Origin: Ancylomarina subtilis
GTDB lineage: Bacteria > Bacteroidota > Bacteroidia > Bacteroidales > Marinifilaceae
Assembly (NCBI RefSeq): GCF_004217115.1
Contig: NZ_SHKN01000006.1
Span: forward strand, 34,919-98,918
DNA length: 64,000 nucleotides
Reading direction: 5' to 3'
Below, piece by piece: positions 63,593 to 64,000 of the stretch; position 1 is the first letter of the stretch; the number at the start of each line of letters is the position of its first letter. Under the pieces are notes generated by a model that saw only the letters and a program-made list of their open reading frames with translations, made no database searches and was not told the origin of the DNA. The translations under genes and the position numbers were made by a program.

Positions 63593-63623
63593 CAAAGCTA
63601 TCGACAAAAGAAAAATTATCAAA
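63593..63623 (-). promoter_or_regulatory. Bacteroidota consensus promoter of the S41 protease
   Basis: On the minus strand: TTTG (63620-63623), 19 bases, TAGCTTTG (63593-63600). Both boxes and the spacing match. Transcription would start near 63587, about 65 bases before the ATG at 63521. Confidence 0.75.
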
Positions 63624-63967
63624 TAGAGTATTCATTATTTTATCTTCAGATTTTGTCATTTTTTGAAGAGGGTGATTCTATGTGATTGTTGTTCAGATGC
63701 TTTATTCGCTAAGATATTGTTTTTTATATCTGTGCCTATAGTTTTTCGATAAACGAGTCATATATTAAGATGTAGTACGTGTTGTGATTTTTATTGAATC
63801 TTAGTCTTAAAGTGAATTTGCTTGTTGAGATATACTTATAGAGAAATCTTTTTGTTATACTGGCTTGAAAAAAAAAATATTGAAATTTTGATTCAGATTA
63901 TCAGCGCTTTAGGCTTTAACTTGAAAAAAGTGGATCTTCGCATTAGGAAAGTTGAAATAAAAAGGTC

Positions 63968-63975
63968 TATATTTG
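63968..63975 (+). promoter_or_regulatory. -7 element of a gene beyond the window
   Basis: TATATTTG matches TAnnTTTG exactly and is followed by CACTCGC, a context often seen at Bacteroidota start sites. The nearest TTG upstream (63952-63954) is only 13 bases away, shorter than usual. The gene it would serve is not in the window. Confidence 0.5.
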
Positions 63976-64000
63976 CACTCGCTTTAAGAGAGAGGCGCTG

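Larger units (their letters stand above)
63522..64000. other. Intergenic region upstream of the S41 protease
   Basis: This 479-base region has no convincing gene. It contains the leftward promoter of the S41 protease and, at the right end, a rightward promoter-like box and the probable leader of a gene outside the window. The middle part is very AT-rich and shows nothing I can assign. Confidence 0.6.

Noticed and set aside
1..64000. CRISPR arrays, tRNA or rRNA genes, insertion sequences, integrases or attachment sites
   Set aside because: None were seen on reading either strand; the accessory block has no visible mobility genes at its borders.

Overview
The window looks like a chromosomal segment of a Bacteroidota bacterium, probably Bacteroidales/Marinilabiliales-like. 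The evidence is low GC, weak Shine-Dalgarno sequences, Bacteroidota-type promoters (TTTG, about 19-22 nt, TAnnTTTG), an FtsL-like/PASTA-FtsI division cluster without murF, a Bacteroidota-type MraY, and the coaX/TPR/lptC/CNNM/PpiD neighbourhood. A genus cannot be assigned from sequence reading alone.

Region 1 (115-17221, minus strand) is the division and cell-wall (dcw) cluster, transcribed mraZ-rsmH-ftsL-ftsI-murE-mraY-murD-ftsW-murG-murC-ftsQ-ftsA, then TWO tandem ftsZ genes, then yqeY and a terminator. Three AAGTGGT boxes at an exact 10-bp period lie upstream of mraZ and look like the MraZ operator. The distal FtsZ keeps the canonical C-terminal FtsA-binding peptide. The FtsA-adjacent FtsZ has lost it and instead ends in a basic/amphipathic helix resembling the FtsA membrane anchor.

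Region 2 (17541-46271, plus strand) is an accessory block of about 28 kb. After a small membrane protein, a methyltransferase and a separately transcribed beta-propeller gene comes a very long, tightly spaced gene train (20305-45563). It encodes further PQQ-type beta-propeller proteins with different anchors (lipoprotein, secreted, membrane), an NHL protein, two Tat-type cysteine-rich proteins, a NapH/NosR-like membrane FeS protein, a NuoE-NuoE'-NuoF fusion with two extra [4Fe-4S] clusters, a 2Fe-2S/FAD partner without an obvious NAD(P)H domain, an ABC transporter, a ferredoxin with a cysteine-rich tail, a SPASM-type radical SAM enzyme, a DUF116-polyprenyl synthase fusion, an alpha-barrel prenyltransferase-like protein, a class II terpene cyclase with an intact DxDD, and a Crp/Fnr regulator. 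A YceI (isoprenoid-binding family) gene follows under its own promoter. I know of no described system with this composition. My best inference is a dedicated NADH-linked electron-transfer route from cytoplasm to envelope, coupled to synthesis of a cyclised polyprenyl lipid. The FLEET extracellular electron-transfer loci, which carry their own polyprenyl synthase, are the closest conceptual analogue.

Region 3 (46314-63521) is ordinary housekeeping: aspartate kinase, class I fructose-1,6-bisphosphatase, Mfd, CoaX, a TPR protein, LptC, a small membrane protein, a CNNM/CorC protein, a PpiD-like foldase, a PhnA-like protein, and a large tricorn-like S41 protease on the minus strand. The last 479 bases contain the protease promoter and a probable promoter for a gene beyond the window.
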